This document shows, in pieces, positions 47,176 to 59,005 of a DNA stretch of 64,000 nt (the first letter of the stretch is position 1; each line of letters opens with the position of its first letter). Under the pieces are notes generated by a model. That model ran no database searches, was not told where the DNA came from, and was given only the letters and a program-made list of their open reading frames with translations. The DNA is from Thuidium tamariscinum. Its lineage: Eukaryota > Streptophyta > Bryopsida > Hypnales > Thuidiaceae. The translations under genes were made by a program, and so were the position numbers. The DNA lies in the NCBI GenBank assembly GCA_947034885.2, contig OX344751.2, positions 36,981,082-37,045,081 of the forward strand, read 5' to 3'.

Positions 47176-47407
47176 CATTAGATGTTCTTTTGAGGGATTA
47201 GAAGACTATTTCAGGCCGTTTCCAATGTTGTGAATAGTCAGAATAAAATAATAATAGTAATAATAATAATAATAATAATTTTTGAAAAAATATTATTATC
47301 TGACGTGGTAGTCTCTTGGCCACGTCACATCGCATATGTGGCAGTTCCCCATAGCATTCCCATGGTTGAAACTCACAATCTTCTAACCGGTAGAAAAAAA
47401 TCTAATC
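47176..47407. mobile_element. CATTAGATG-ended MITE, nested
   Basis: Left end CATTAGATGTTCTTTTG, right end AAAAAAATCTAATC. The interior (TATTATTATCTGACGTGG, CCACGTCACATCGCATATG) matches 43129-43354. It carries an (ATA)n tract at 47245-47280. Confidence 0.75.
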
Positions 47408-47828
47408 TGTAATTGAAAAATGCTAATTCCAAAGGTTAAAATGTTATAATGAACAATCTACATCCATTTTTTTTTTCCAAAAATATTGAAAATTGAATTA
47501 AATAAAGGATTTCAAACTTTTTTGTAGTATAAAGATTCTACAACTATCCACAAACCACCCCAAACTTAAAGTCTTCATAATTTTTGACTCATTGATTAGA
47601 ATACAATGATTCAAAGCTTTTTATTTAGGCATAAATTTTAAAAACTTATTTCAAATTTTGATTTCATAGAAAAGTGATTTTAGAATAATGTTTTTTGCTA
47701 CTTGAGATGCCCAATAAGTAATGAAAACTAGATATCTAACAATAACTTTTTCACTATGTAGTCAAAAGTTATGAAAATTGTTGGGCCTTAAAGATACTCC
47801 TTGAGAAAATGTTGTGTGAAAATTTTAA

Positions 47829-48773
47829 CCCCTAAAGCACCAAGCTGCATTTTTTGGCAACATAGCAATTTTGGGCAGCTCATTACGAATGGAGTTTTGT
47901 TGTTTTTTCTTTGAAATTTTCAGAGAACATGTGTCTGAGGAGTAGCTTTAAGGCCCAACAATTTTCATAACTTTTGACTACATAGTGAAAAAGTTATTGT
48001 ATGATATGTAGTTTTCTCTACTCGGTAGGTAGCCCGGGCAACAAAAAAAAATTCTTCAAAAATCACTTTTTTTGAATTTTCAAATTTCAAATTTGTTCTT
48101 TATATTTTTATCTACTTGGAAAGCTTTGAATCATTGCATCTTGATTAATGAGATGAAAGTTATAGGAGTTTTAGATTGTGGGTAGTTTATGGGTACTTAT
48201 GGAATCTCTCCACTAAAATAAACTTTGAAGTAATTTATTTTATTCAATTTTGAATATTTTGAATTAAAAACAAAAACATTGGGTGTATATTGTTTATTAC
48301 AACATTACAACCATTGGGATTGGCATTTTTCAATCCCATAAAAAAATAATTAACAATTTAGTATTTTGGATCATTTTCTAGTTCTTTCTACTTATTTATT
48401 TTTTCCTACACCTTTTACAATTCCAAATTATTTGAAAATTTTCAAGCATGTAGCCAATTTTAATTGAAGAATTAATCTAAAGAGTTACAAACATTTTGGA
48501 TATTTTTTCATATAAATGTGAGCTACTGAAGTGCAGCTGCCTAAATTTTCACAAGGTCAAAAAATGGTTCTTTGACAATTCAAACACTAATATCTTGCAA
48601 TCTACACGGTGGAAATTTCTGAAATTTTTTTCACATCTTCTTGAACTAGTGTAATACAAGATCCTATGGTTATAAATGTTCAAAGATGTATTTTTTATAA
48701 ACTTTTGTACTTACTTTAGAAATGGTAGTTTAGGAGTGTTTTTGATGAAAACATAGTCAAAAACCTTTAGGGG
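47829..48773 (+). mobile_element. TTAA element, subfamily 1 (945 bp), nested at TTAA
   Basis: TTAA at 47825-47828 and 48774-48777. Left end CCCCTAAAGCACC, right end AAACCTTTAGGGG. It lies head-on inside a sister element (46766-48859). It is the best-preserved forward copy in the window, with no ORF. Confidence 0.9.
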
Positions 48774-48863
48774 TTAAAGAAAGAAAATAAAAACTCCACT
48801 CATAGTAAGTTGTCCAAATTTTCTATATTGCTAAAAATGAAATTTGGACATTTTAGGGGTTAA

Positions 48864-49508
48864 TTTATACAAAATAGTGAAATTAGGTTGCCCCGCACTA
48901 ATTTTTTGACTTCTGACACTATACAAATTTTTTTTATTGTACTAGAATGCACTACTTTTGAAGTAGGCATTGTTGTAATTTGGACTCATGAACCTCCATG
49001 TGTACAAATGGAAATATTTCTAGGAATATTTGTTGACTCTTACAGCAACCTAATCCCAATATTTTGTGTACGGTTATTAGATTGTTTGTTTACTATTATT
49101 AGACTGTTTGTTTATCATTCACAATGTAGAAATTATAAAATTAAACCATTCTTTTAATTTAATTTTTCATTTGGGACTAGACACAAAATTTAGGACATTG
49201 ATTTTATAGAGAGAAGTGCAGGACATTAAATTCTGCCATTGAAGGTGGACCCAATAGAGTAAATTTTGGATTCTCCAGGATAAAAGTGGAAAAAGCCCTC
49301 CATTTTGGGTTGTGTCTAGAATAAGTTCTACATCTCTACACCTAATTTGGGGTCATTGATTGCAAATATAAATTCAGAATTTGCAAAAAAATTATTTGCA
49401 CAAAATAAAACATTCCTGGGTTTCCCCCAAGGTAAATCCATCCTGTTGGGGCCCACATTTGATGGTAGGATTACCGTTTGCCAAAAGAAATAAGCTCAAG
49501 TTACTAAC
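48864..49508. other. Intergenic, nothing assigned
   Basis: Contains GGTGGACCCAATAGAG (near 49245), recurring near 50970 (GGTGGACCCAACACG) and inverted near 51173. So a short dispersed repeat is present, but its ends are not clear. Confidence 0.35.
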
Positions 49509-49511
49509 TTA

Positions 49512-49979
49512 GAGCATCCTCAATGCGCCCTCTTCAACGCCACGGCAATGGCAACTTTTGTAGTTCTCAAAATGGCATCGAGAACTCGCCCCAATGCTAA
49601 CGGCACTTCTCCTGTCACCTTCCCGTGCATGTCATTTTTTTCACTCTTGCACGACAAAAATTGATCCTTTGCTATGCCCTTCAAGCTCCTCTGCATCCCT
49701 CGGTCAACGAATTTATGGTGACGCCAGAGTCTCAAATGCGTGAAAGGGAAAGAGCTTTTCCAATGACGAACTGCCAATGCTCCATCACACTACACCTTCC
49801 ACCACCACGTCAAGAACCTTCTGCCACTGCACTGTTGCAGAGCCGTTTCGGGATGCAAAAGACGAGCCTGTATGGAGGCGCTTGAAACGTCAAGAGACTC
49901 GGTGAAAAAGGAGGACGTCATAAGAATCTGTATATACCGTTGCAGTGGCTCTAAACCGAGTCCAGGGGTGGGGATGCTC
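49512..49979. mobile_element. PIF/Harbinger-type MITE 3 (468 bp), target TTA
   Basis: GAGCATCCTCAATGCGCC at 49512 against GGTGGGGATGCTC ending at 49979. TTA at 49509-49511 and 49980-49982. GC-rich for this window. ORFs on both strands lie wholly inside it and are not called. Confidence 0.9.
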
Positions 49980-50223
49980 TTATACTACTCCGTATAAGTT
50001 AAAGTTCCACTGCACAAAATGAAGCCCCAGTGAGGAACCAGGTCAGTGTCCACAGTGCCCCTGCCACCGACAAACAAACGTTTTCAAGTAAGAGCAGCAA
50101 CTGGGCCGTAACGTTAGTACTGTGAAGCTGGTCGCAGTGTGCCCACCGGCTTGCATGTGCTTCGGAAACTTGGAGCAGGAGCCCCGATTGGAAGGAACGG
50201 AAGCTACCTTAACTTACTAGAGA

Positions 50224-50301
50224 ATGCGCCCCCCGGGGCACATTCTGCCTTGCAAGCAGGCTCAGGCTGCAAGCAGGACAGAATGTGCCCTAGGGGCGCA
50301 T
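50224..50301. repeat. GC-rich hairpin, arms of 23-24 bp
   Basis: ATGCGCCCCCCGGGGCACAT onward (50224-50247) pairs with 50279-50301 across a 31-base loop, with about two unpaired positions. The loop holds GCAAGCAGG twice. It lies just left of the TTAA element at 50315. It could be a fold-back element, an RNA hairpin or a terminator-like structure. Confidence 0.7.
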
Positions 50302-50314
50302 ACCCTGGCGTTAA

Positions 50315-50942
50315 CCCATAAGGCACCAAAATCTGGTGTTTGCAAAACTTTGAAGTTAAATAAAACCTAACCAAGTGCCTATTTTTTGCTATAATTGTGG
50401 AAGTTTCTTAATGAAGTTTAGTTTCCGTATGAAAAATCCAATTCAGAAAATGAATGATAGTGATTTTTCTATTCAAGATTTTGTACAAGGGTACCCATTG
50501 CAATCTTGGTGTTGAGAGCTCTTGAAAATGAGCCTCAAATACACTAGATCTTAGAGAAAAATTCACACTCAAAATTCATTTTCAATAATTGTAGAGTAGA
50601 TTTTGAGAAGCTATAAATTGATTGGAGTTACGCATGTTAGGCTCTTTAACCTTATAGTTTTAAGTGACCAACTTTTTAGATTTGACTTGCAAAGAAAGGA
50701 AAGAAAGGTTTCACATCACTTTTGGAGTTTTAACATTGTGATGGTTTAAAATCATAATCTTTCACTCTCTAAGTGATATTGTTGTGTTTCCTTTTCATAT
50801 GCAATCTCTAACATGTCTAATTTGAATTTGTACGGTTACCATTCAAGAAAAATTGATACAAAATATCAAATTAAATGTTGGCATTTTGTTCAATGTAGAG
50901 CAAATTTCAAGAAGCTCAAAAGAGGCCTTGGGCATTTAGGGG
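50315..50942 (+). mobile_element. TTAA element, subfamily 3 (628 bp)
   Basis: TTAA at 50311-50314. The left end is CCCATAAGGCACCAAAA and the right end GGCATTTAGGGG followed by TAAA. It aligns with the outer element at 52764-55708. Confidence 0.65.
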
Positions 50943-51364
50943 TAAAAACAAGACATTAAATCCTACCATTGAAGGTGGACCCAACACGTGGATTTACCTT
51001 AGGAAAAAATCCAAGAATTTTTTATTTTTTGAAATTTTTTTAGTTTTGTAAATTTTGAAATCATATTTGCAATCAAACACCCCAAATTAGTTAGGAGAGG
51101 TCTAGAACATATCCTAGACACAATCCAAAATAGGGGCTTTTATTTGGAGAATCCAAAATTTACGTTGTTAGGCCCACCTTTGATGGTAGGATTTAATGTC
51201 ATGTGACATTAAAAGCAAGTTCTCATGCATAATAAGCTACATTCCCTTTGGAATTGGCACTTTTGGCAAATTCTATTTGACCAGGCTTGTTGATTCTACA
51301 AACTAAGGGAGTTTCAAAATTATAACATTCACTAGCATTGGCTGGCTCTACCTTCTCTCAACAG

Positions 51365-51623
51365 TGTAGGGTGTGAAATTATTCGACACTCCAACAGTCT
51401 TTCATCAGTAACTACTAAAGTAAGTAGACATGTGGAGGATGGAGAGGCTGTTGAGTGTAGAATATGCCACACCCTTCACTATAGAGAGAAGGTAGAGCCA
51501 CAACATGCTATTGAATGTTATCATTGTCCCAATTGTTCAAACCTAATTATAACAAAAGCTTCTTTGGTTGGATCTGTCCAAAGGACAACAGAGACTATGG
51601 TTGAGGTATCAATAACCACTTAA
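51365..51623 (+). CDS. Possible exon with a Cys-rich zinc-binding pattern
   Basis: An acceptor-like site (CTTCTCTCAACAG/T) at 51364 is followed by an open frame to TAA at 51621-51623. It contains ECRICHTLHYREK and IECYHCPNCSNLI, that is C-x2-C, about 18 residues, then C-x2-C-x2-C. The spacing fits a small zinc ribbon or treble clef, but I do not recognise the family. No start codon or partner exon is visible nearby. It may be an orphan exon carried in by a transposon. Confidence 0.3.
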
Positions 51624-52763
51624 GCAGTTTCAAAGCAAATTGTCTATAGGATGAGGTGGCAAAAAAATTTGTATATAAAGATTAGAAATATAGAGATAGA
51701 AAAAATTTCAAATTTTAATTAAAATTGATATTATTGTGAATTTTAGCAGGGCAAAAGTACATTTCACTAGACAGTAGCCAATGTCTAAAGTCTTCTAATT
51801 CCGATCATTTATGATTTGCTTCTCTACCCACTACTTCCTACTTCCTACGCTCACTAGTTTGGGACATAACCTTATTAGTCTCAACTCTCAACCTTGAAAA
51901 GGACCAAAAAATGCAATTGAAACTCTGATAATTAGAAATTTGTTTTGGCTTTGATTCAAAATGTTGCATCTTTAGAGGTTGGATGTTAGGCATGGCTAGT
52001 TATTGGTGCCTCAACCTTATAGCGTCGACTTTGGTTTCAAAATTAGAGTTTCCAAATCCTATCTACAACTACATGTACATTTCACAACATAATTACATTG
52101 CACAACATAGTTTAGGTTTTGGTTGAATTGGGATGGGAAGGTAAGTATGACTAGTCAATAATCCAACCTACAACAAAGCCTCATGATTACACCATTCATC
52201 TTCTTATCTTCAACAAATGAAAAGAAATTGAAACAAAGGTTCCAAATCATAATAAGTTGCACAAAATAAAGTACAAGAAAAGTAGGAGGTTTGTGAAGTG
52301 ATTACTTTTTATTTTATTTATAATTTGGGGGATTGGAGTTCTTCAAATATTCTTGATAAATTTTTTTATAGATAGAATGGAATTGGCATCTAAGATGTTG
52401 TATATTTTGGAACTTTGATGAATCAGTTGTGAATTTTGAAGCAAGAATCACATATTAAGGTACTTATTAAAAGCATCCACCCCTTGATATATTCACCACT
52501 AATACAATGAAGAATGTAATTGGTACATTGAAGAAAGCAACATGTAGCCTTGTGTTAAAGAACATTTTTAGAGTTTGGTTGCTTTATAAACCTCCTATAT
52601 AATACTTGATAGGGAAACTTTCAAAAATGCTCATAATCCTAAAACTTTGGCAGCGATATTCAATGTCATTTGAACAAATATAAATAGTGAGAACAAATAT
52701 AAAAATGGAATTTTTCATCTTGTACCATCTTCATTGATAGAAATATGCACATTAGTGAGTTAA
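51624..52763. other. Intergenic with repeat fragments
   Basis: About 51760-51870 is an inverted partial copy of the dispersed block at 110-200 (CACTACTTCCTACTTCCTACG). About 52300-52612 resembles the fold-back MITEs (AGTAGGAGGTTTGTGAAG against CTTTATAAACCTCCTATA). No gene. Confidence 0.5.
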
Positions 52764-52783
52764 TTTCTAAATGCTTTAGGCAC

Positions 52784-54233
52784 CAACAGTTTTATTCTGT
52801 GAGCTTGTAAGTGTGAGCTTGTGAGCGTAGAACTTAGAAATTTGGAGAAGCATTAAAAAAAACTTAATTTTATTCATTAAAATTGATTCCATCTTAAAAT
52901 TTGGATCAAATTTTTTTATTTCTATTAAATTTTAGTACCTACTTTTGTGGACCTATTATTGTGGACCTATTACCAATTTACCGTGGTTATGTTGAATTCG
53001 GATGAAAATTCTAATTTTCAATCTTATTTAGAAGTATACATTACAAAAATGAAGAACTTAATTGATATGAAAGATGAATGAAGATGGAATTAAGTTTGTA
53101 TAGAGTATTGATTGATCATTATCCTATAATAATGTAGATCCTTTAGAGGCTTAGGGAAAGGTACGAATAATTTTTTATTGATGTATTGTTATTATAGTTG
53201 TTTAGGTTTTAGAAAAAAAATTGTTGATAAGGATCTTTGTTACACTAAATTTTATTTTGGTTGATCATGTCTTGTAGCATTATAAGTCCTCTCAAGGCCA
53301 TTAGGAAGGTATTAGTTATTTCTTCATAGGTAAGTCAATGAACTTGTTTAAATTTTGGAAAAAAATTTGTTCTTATGATTTCATTATATGTAGAAAGAGC
53401 TTAACTGCACTAAATTTCATTTTGTTAATGACTATTTTGTAGTAGTGTAGGTCTTCTCAAAGGCCAATGTGGGCACCTACACTTTTGTCTTAATGTATCA
53501 ATAATGAAACTTGTCAAGATTTTAAAAGAAAAGTATTTGGTTGATAGGGATTAATTTTGTACAGAATGAACTTTGTTATAAAAGATTATTGATTAGTTGA
53601 ATCGTTGTCCTCTTGTGCATCCAATGAGGGGATTCACTTCTTTTTTTGATTTAATGGTTGTTTAGTTGATTACTTCCTTCTTATTTCTTAATACCTCTCA
53701 ATGCCCACAAAAAGATTGAGCATTTATAATCTTAATATAATATTTGTTAAGCTTTGTTAGATTTTTGTGAACACTCTCCTTCGTCTTACTTCTTAGTACC
53801 TCTCGGTGTTGAGGGGAGTCTCTCGGTTCTGACCCCCCAATTTTTATTTTTTTTATTTTTTTATTTTCCTTCTTACAACCGTAAGACTTTTCTCCATGCT
53901 AAGAGGTACTAAGAAGTTATATAGAGGAGAGTCACCATAAAAATCTAAATTTGAATGGAATAACTACATTTGATTTAAAAAAAATTCTAATTAGTCACCA
54001 ATTTTTTCTCTTCTTAAAATCTAGCAAAGTACAATAAATGGTACAACGAGGTTGTTCAAGGGACCACGGTGATAGGTCCGCAATAATAGGTCTACGGTAA
54101 TAGGCACTAAAATTTACTGAAGTTAATAAAATTTGGCTAAAAATTTTAGATGAAATCTTCAAAAAATTGGGTAGGCTCGCAGGCTTATAAGCTCACAAGC
54201 TCATGCTCACAAACTCACAAAATAGCAACCGTG
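52784..54233. mobile_element. hAT-like or Mutator-like element (1450 bp), target about 10 bp
   Basis: CTTTAGGCAC (52774-52783) before and CTTTAGACAC (54234-54243) after look like a target duplication of 8-10 bp. Subterminal motifs TGTGAGCTTGTRAGC are repeated at both ends in opposite orientation. The termini CAACAG and CCGTG fit the CA...TG of hAT, but the inverted match is imperfect. No transposase ORF. Confidence 0.7.
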
Positions 54234-54738
54234 CTTTAGACACTATGTTTTGGTACATGTTTGACAAAACTTTGAAGTTTAATTAAATAAAACCTTACCA
54301 AGTTATTATTATTAGTGGTTTCTTTTGATTTTGAAAATCCAATGTTGAGGGCTCCTAAAAATGAGCCTCAAATGCTTTGGTTCCCAGATAAGATTTTAGA
54401 AAAAAAATCACAATAGAGATTTCATTTAAAAAGATTGTAGAGTAGATTTTAGCAAGCCACAAATTGATTGTACTTGTACATGTTATATCCTTTCACCCAT
54501 TAATTTTTGATGACCTCAATTTTAGATTTAGAATGTAAAAAGTGAATTTGAAGACTTTAAATCTCTTCTACAATTTTAACACCCTCATGATCAAAGATTA
54601 TAATCTTTCATTCCATAAAAGATATTGTTGTATTTTCTTTTCCCATGTAATCTCTAAAATGTCTAGTTTGAATTTACAAAATTACTATTCATAATAATTG
54701 ATAAAACTTATCACAGTGTTGGCTTTTTATTCAATTAA

Positions 54739-55655
54739 CCCCGAATTAAAGGACCAACGTGCAAAATTTGGCAATATAGTGATTTCGGGTAGGTACGTGT
54801 GAGTGAATATTTCTATATTTTGGGCCCAAATTTTAATAGAAGGTGGGGACAAGGAATATCTTTGATGTGTACTAAAAATCAAGGCATTTGGAAATACGAG
54901 TCAAAAGTTATGGTGTAATATGTTACTTTTTTCATAACTAGGCATTTTAGGTAGATTTGAAAAAATTACTTTTTTCAAAAACAAAAATTTGAAATTGGTT
55001 TTCATCACTTACGTATGTATAGAAAGCTTTGAATCATTCCATTTTGATCAATGAGTCAAAAGTTATGAGTTTTTTTTGTTTGTGTGTAATTATAGATTCT
55101 CTATTCAAAAATAAACTTTGAAGTCCTTTATTTCACTCAATTTTCAATATTTAAAAAAAATTTCATAGGATGTGGATTGTTTATTACAACATTGCAACCA
55201 TTGAGATTAGCATTTTTTAATTTCATAAATAAATTCTTAACAATTTTATATATTGAATCATTTGCTACTTCCTTTTACTTGCTATTTTTTCCTATATGTT
55301 GTACAATTCTAAACAATTTGAATTTTTTTAGGCAAGTACCTTACTTAGCCTCAAGAATGAAGACAAAGAGGCACAAACATTTTGGACCATTTTTCATATA
55401 ATTTTTGCCTTCTAAAGTACAGCTGCCTTGTTTTCCACATGGTGAAAAAATATATTTTTGAGCATTAAAACGCAAATATCTTGCAATCTACATGGTGAAA
55501 AACTTTGAATTTTTTTGCACATGTTTACAAACAGATTTACTATGAGATCCTACGGTTACAAATCTAAAAAAATGTTTAAAAAAAAATTGATATTGGTACT
55601 AAAAATGACAATTTTTGACCAATTTGGAGTAAACATAGTCAAAGAACTTAAGGAG
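54739..55655 (+). mobile_element. TTAA element, subfamily 1 related (917 bp), nested
   Basis: TTAA at 54735-54738 and 55656-55659. Left end CCCCGAATTAAAGGACC, right end GAACTTAAGGAG. The host subfamily 3 sequence continues on both sides and is uninterrupted at 50885-50890. Confidence 0.8.
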
Positions 55656-55694
55656 TTAAAGCAAACTTCGTGAAGTAAAAAAAAGTTGGGCCTT

Positions 55695-55825
55695 GGGCAT
55701 TTAAGTGATAAATTAAAGTCATGATACAGTTATATTAATTATTATTTCTTCATGTTAGGTCCTGGGCATTTAAATGATAAATTAAAGTCATAATATATAC
55801 TTATTAATATTATTATTTCTTCATG
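55695..55825 (+). repeat. Two tandem copies of a unit of about 67 bp
   Basis: GGGCATTTAAGTGATAAATT (55695) and GGGCATTTAAATGATAAATT (about 55762) each run on to ATTATTTCTTCATG. The first copy includes the end of the subfamily 3 TTAA element. Confidence 0.75.
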
Positions 55826-57222
55826 GTTGCATTGTTTCATATAAATGGAGGCTCTAGATGTAGTATATTTTTGAATTTTTTTTCATGTTCTTCAAATTTA
55901 ATTTTGACTATCATAAGAGTTACTTTTGCTTTTCAAAAAAACTAACAACAAGACTAAAAAATGTAAACTTCTCAACCAAGTATTTATAGTTTTGTTTGTA
56001 ATGAATGGATGTTTCTTTTAATTCCTTATGTGAATTATTAGTTTAGTTTGAAGTTAAATGTTTATATTCAAGTTTCTAAATATACAACATGAAATTTTGT
56101 TTACATCATGTTATTTCAAACTAAAAGGTTTACTTAGAACATATATGTTGAAATCTTTGATGTACTATTGTCTTTGATGTGAAAAACATTCATTTTTTCT
56201 TTAAAAATTCACACTAATTTCATATTTGTACAAGAGAAGTTGGATTTCTTTCTAGATTGTAGATGATATATGCTATTTACTTTTAAAATAAAAAATAAAA
56301 AAAACCATACAAAGTGAGACATTAAAGTTCAATTATGGTTATTGTCATTAGCTCCATTTTTTTGCAATAGAAAATAGAGACTAATTATAGTCTTAAAGAT
56401 AAAAAATGATCTTGCATTGTTTATCTAGTTATTTGGAGAATTTTGATGTCACACCATTAAGTCATGATATGATGTTACTCAAGTAAAGCCACAAGTAATG
56501 TTTAACTAATTTGTATGTCCCTTCACCTATAATAAATCTATTGCTTTATTTTAATTAAATTTATTTTTTTGAGCTTTGACGATTGAAGAATTATTAGTTT
56601 TGGTGCACATCTATTTTGTTAACTTGTTTTGTATCGTATAATATAATTGTTTGGTGAACACAAATCAAACCACCCCTTAATGGATTTGACAACTAAAGAA
56701 GTTATTGAAGCCAAACAACAAAAATGAAAAGTGGCTAGAAATCATTGTCAAGGTTTGGCATGTTTGATCAAGCATCCAAGCATCATTAGATTTACTTTTA
56801 TAAATAAACTAATAGTGGAAGATATTTGCTTTGGTGGAATGGCAAATTTGTACCTACTTGCAAAAATACAATGCCAAAGTTTTGTAAGTAGTATTGATTG
56901 AAAGTATCAAGAAAAAGGAATTCAAAATTGATAGTGGAGGAACTTGATATGGTTTCCACTTATTGCAAGAATTATGTGAACTTGATATTGTTGTTGTTAG
57001 ATGTTGTGGGGAAATGCTACTAGAAGAAACATGTTTGCCTATAATGACATGTTACTATATAGTATTTTGCTACAATTCAATCTTTGAAAAAAGAATAGGA
57101 TGTACTTAGGGATTTGTGATTGGAGCATATTTAACTAAATTGTAGAAATGAGACATTAAAGTAAGGGTTTACAACTATAGATTTGGCAAAGGTTGAGAAA
57201 TAACTTAAAGACAAAAAGTGTG
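55826..57222. other. AT-rich intergenic, nothing assigned
   Basis: About 1.4 kb without coding ORF, RNA gene or paired termini that I could detect. Confidence 0.4.
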
Positions 57223-57958
57223 TAGTGATTGTAAGAAACACTTGTCCTATTTTCTGTCCCCTTGCCCTTTGCCCGGTGGTTTTTTACTCATAACTTTTGC
57301 ATCCCTTATCTGTTACGTGTAAAATTTGGATTGAAGATACATGTGGGAGTTTCAAACATTAATTAATTTTTCCAAATTTTAAGAAATTATTTTATTATTT
57401 TCAATGTGCCCTTGATTGAATTTTACCTTAGCCGTTTGGGGGGATTTTTAGTCCTATTTTTGACCCAAAAATGAAAATTTGAAGCCACAAATTAGATATG
57501 TTGGAGGTCTACTTGACATCTCGAAGAGTGAAGATGAATTTTATAAAAATAGAAACATATTGGTTGTGCATATGGGGTCACAGTGACCTTCCTTTGCACA
57601 AAGGCTATGAAGAGGGAAGAAATTTCTTATAAGAATTCTTTGATGCAATATAAGCGCAATTTTCTCTAGCAAGATAGTTTTTTAATGAAAATTCTTGAAT
57701 GTTTTTTTGATTACAAAAAACGAAAAATCTAGAAATCCCTTTTCTACTATTTTCTATTACTAGTATCTTTTGTAGTATTACACAATACTGCATAGTACTA
57801 CATAGTACTAAATTGATGATCTAGATATGTAGGTGCCCTAAATCAATAGTTTAGACTTATTAGGGTATTGCAAACACATAATATTGCACAATAGTGTCAA
57901 TCCTATGGCCAAAAATTGCATTTTTGAGCCAAATTTGTAAAGTATTTCTTGCAATTAT
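57223..57958. mobile_element. GGGTGATTGC-type MITE (about 735 bp)
   Basis: Left end AGTGATTGTAAGAAACAC (57224), right end GTATTTCTTGCAATTATGG (about 57940-57958). The interior matches the family. Flanking bases give no clean duplication. Confidence 0.55.
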
Positions 57959-58197
57959 GGTGAACTTCATTAAATCGGCGGCATTCCATTACTTTGACAC
58001 TTTTTATAGTTCAAACCCCAAGGTATGAAATCTAAACCAGTCATAGGTTTTTGAAATCTATATGTATTGTAGATGTGTGAAATCTATATTTGTTAAAGAT
58101 GTTTTAGATCATGCAGTTTGAAATTTAAATCTATCATAGATCTTTGATATCTATATGTGTCCTAAATGTTTGAAAATCTACAACTGTCCTAGATGTT
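57959..58197. mobile_element. Partial relative of the 7907 MITE
   Basis: Starts TGAACTTCATTAAATCGG and runs through ATTCCATTACTTTGACAC, with GAAATCTATATGT-type repeats of about 35 bp inside. The opposite terminus is missing. Confidence 0.5.
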
Positions 58198-58907
58198 AGG
58201 GTTGTTGTAGGAAATGCTTACTAGTTTTGTCTCAAAATGACCTATTTCCATGAGTCCTGTGACTTTTGGAATAATTTTTAAAAATAAAATAATATTTGGA
58301 TAATTTAAAGAGCAATGAAAACATTATGTCTCTAAAAATTCAGACCTAAAGAAAATTTACCTCTAAAAGTTATGCACAAAAAAGGACAATGGAAAATACA
58401 ATGAAAATAGACACTTTTTTCTTTGATTTTTTAAAAATATTTAGAAAAAAAAAATCCATTTTCCTAACTTAAAGATGCTCCTCTCCAACAATTTTCATCT
58501 TTGGGAAAAATAAATTGTATTCTCCACACTTGTACAAAGGCGGTGCACTTTGAGCACATGTGGAAGTTCAATAGTATAATATTTTCAAAAAACATCTTTA
58601 GGACCTGTGTAACTTTCTTAGAGGTCCTTGTATGCCAATTTTGAAATCAAAATTTGCATTTTTGCGTCAAAAATAGGACTAAAAAACCCCAAAATGGCCA
58701 AGGTAGATATCTAATCGGGGACAATTTAAAAATAGTAAAATAATTTTCAAAAAATTGAAAAAACTACACAACATATAAAACTTTTGTGTGCACCTTCATT
58801 CCAAATTTCAAGTCAAACAAACAAAAGATGAAAATGTTATGAACAAAGAACTACTTGGTAAAGGTCAAGGGGACAAAAAAAAAGACAAGTGTTTCTTGCA
58901 ATCACCT
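58198..58907. mobile_element. GGGTGATTGC-type MITE (about 710 bp)
   Basis: Left end GGGTTGTTGTAGGAAATGC, right end GTGTTTCTTGCAATCACC. Together with 57223-57958 it brackets the 7907-type fragment, so two family copies or a rearranged pair are present. Confidence 0.5.
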
Positions 58908-59005
58908 GTTAGTATCATTAGAGAAATTTTGAACTCTCCAAAGGGCCTCTAGAATGGCCTCAATTGGGGTCCTCAATTGGATTTAAATGCGTACTTGTCA
59001 AATAA

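Larger units (their letters stand above)
46766..48859 (-). mobile_element. TTAA element, subfamily 1, holding two nested insertions
   Basis: Outer TTAA at 46762-46765 and 48860-48863, with ends TCCCTAAATGG and ACATTTTAGGGG. The reverse-orientation interior stops at 47824, and its last 80 bp resume at 48778 (AAAGAAAATAAAAACTCC, as at 11826). Between them is the element at 47829-48773. A CATTAGATG MITE at 47176-47407 is a second insertion. Confidence 0.8.
52764..55708 (+). mobile_element. TTAA element, subfamily 3, with two nested insertions
   Basis: Begins TTAATTTCTAAATGC at 52760, with body features of 50315-50942 resuming at 54234 (TTGACAAAACTTTGAAGTTT, AGTAGATTTTAGCAAGC). It ends GGCCTTGGGCATTTAAGTG at about 55708. 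The elements at 52784-54233 and 54739-55655 split it. Confidence 0.65.

Noticed and set aside
49520..49885. Overlapping ORFs of about 85 codons on both strands
   Set aside because: They lie wholly inside the Harbinger-type MITE at 49512-49979, which is non-coding in its sister copies.
57223..58907. A single 1.7-kb element with very long inverted ends
   Set aside because: Internal termini at about 57940-57958 and 58198 show two family copies flanking a fragment of another MITE.
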